Assembly: GCA_002498285.1 (NCBI GenBank)
Contig: DAGU01000089.1
Span: forward strand, 1 to 23,347
Source of the DNA: Methanomassiliicoccus sp. UBA386
GTDB taxonomy: Archaea > Thermoplasmatota > Thermoplasmata > Methanomassiliicoccales > Methanomassiliicoccaceae
Direction of reading: 5' to 3'
DNA: 23,347 bases
The translations under genes and the position numbers were made by a program. Shown one piece after another: positions 22,828 through 23,347 of the stretch. Every line of letters begins with the position of its first letter. Positions within the stretch are counted from its first letter, which is position 1. The notes beneath the pieces are model-generated. The model ran no database searches. It was not told the origin of the DNA and saw only the letters and a program-made list of their open reading frames with translations.

Positions 22828-23053
22828 ACTGCAGGACACTCTTCCACGGTTCCATCGCCGCCTGCGATGTGGCGCCTATAGCGTACTGTCAGCCCCATGC
22901 CTGCCCAATGCTCCGAACGGGCCGTCCACCGGAACCGAATGACGGGGCCAGTGCCGTCGGAGGGCAGCAGGACGAACAGTGTGCCTCTGCCCCGGCCGGG
23001 GGAAACATATTGTTCGGCCCTGCTCCATATGACATCCGCATGAGGGGGCCTGA
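22828..23053. other. Gap between dedA and the permease remnant
   Basis: About 226 bases with no supported gene. No box A or ribosome binding site is seen before the following reading frame, and the missing N-terminal half of the permease is not recognisable here in any frame. Confidence 0.45.
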
Positions 23054-23347
23054 CAGGCTGGCGCGTCGCTCGCCGGTCCGGAAAGCCTGTACGGTATTCT
23101 GCGGTCGGCGGGGATTCGGTTCTTCCCCTTCGCCCGATATGCCCGCGCCGCCACCATGGAGGGGGAGGCGAAGGCTCCCGGCCGCACCATTCCGAGGGCG
23201 ATGTTCCTCTCCCTCGACATCGTGCTGCTCTTCTACGCGGCGGTATCGACCTCGTCCCTTCTGGCGGTCGGCCCCGAGGCGCTGTCGCGCTCCAATGACC
23301 CCCTGGCCCTGCTGGTCTCGGCGGCAGGCTTCGGCGAATGGCGATGG
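23054..23347 (+). pseudogene. 5'-truncated amino-acid permease (APC family), runs off the window
   Basis: The frame opens after a TGA at 23051-23053 with no plausible start, and reads FFPFARYARAATMEGEAKAP then GRTIPRAMFLSL and on into a hydrophobic helix (VLLFYAAVSTSSLLAVG). In intact APC transporters this is the middle of the protein, where a helix with a Gly-Phe/Tyr step and a Glu-Glu precede an N/D-P-x-R-x-I-P-R-A motif. Here Gly is replaced by Arg and the Glu pair is disrupted, and about 200 N-terminal residues are absent. The ATG at 23156 lies inside this motif, so it is an improbable start. I infer a decaying remnant. A frameshift or assembly error is the alternative. The 3' end lies outside the window. 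Confidence 0.6.

Noticed and set aside
22876..23220. 114-residue minus-strand frame at the right edge
   Set aside because: Composition is unlike a folded protein, with no family match, and it lies opposite the recognisable permease frame.
1..23347. CRISPR arrays, insertion sequences, rRNA genes, phage genes
   Set aside because: I looked for spaced direct repeats, transposase motifs and terminal repeats, and saw none.

Overview
The window looks like chromosomal DNA of a high-GC archaeon. The archaea-only amidotransferase pair GatD/GatE, ribosomal protein S17e, a HemK2-type methyltransferase, an HVO_0476-type zinc-finger protein, an NFACT/Rqc2-type protein and TATA/BRE-like promoters all point that way. 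Many genes have a box A about 25-28 bases before the start codon, so mRNAs appear leaderless, including on GTG and TTG starts. Leaderless genes are common in Thermoplasmata, so a high-GC Thermoplasmatota lineage (possibly Methanomassiliicoccales) is my best guess. This is inference, because no methanogenesis or rRNA gene is present. TAG ends five of the genes, so a strong amber-avoidance signal is not visible.

Layout. 1-31 holds the tail of an upstream gene. 143-3291 is gatDE (Asn/Gln-tRNA amidation). A small membrane protein (3335-3697) converges on the HemK2-type methyltransferase (3674-4261, minus). 4351-5828 is a rhomboid protease with a C-terminal zinc ribbon, overlapping a metallo-beta-lactamase-fold hydrolase. 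5862-7121 is an HVO_0476-type zinc-finger gene plus pcm, converging on a SerB-like HAD phosphatase (7118-7768, minus). 7896-11080 is a metal-homeostasis island: a NikR-type regulator divergent from a znuA-znuC-znuB-like ABC importer, with a large inverted repeat over the importer promoter. 11214-12917 carries a TraB-family protein, thyX and rps17e, each with its own promoter. 12956-15569 is an ABC-2 exporter (ATPase and two permeases), stop-to-stop with a small Cys-rich protein (15566-15862, minus). 15990-18652 carries tRNA-Arg(GCG), the NFACT/Rqc2 gene, an acidic unknown protein and tRNA-Thr(GGT). 18976-20592 is a surface protein with Ig-like repeats and a C-terminal anchor. It is followed on the minus strand by a 31-residue one-helix membrane microprotein and a DUF1015 protein. 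22186-22827 is a DedA-family membrane protein. The right edge holds what looks like a 5'-truncated, decaying amino-acid permease.

Most of the window is ordinary informational and housekeeping content. The parts most worth a second look are the NikR/Znu-like unit and its operator, whose half-site spacing matches that of the E. coli NikR site; the unannotated microprotein at 20635-20730; the repeat cluster between the DUF1015 and dedA promoters; and the permease remnant.
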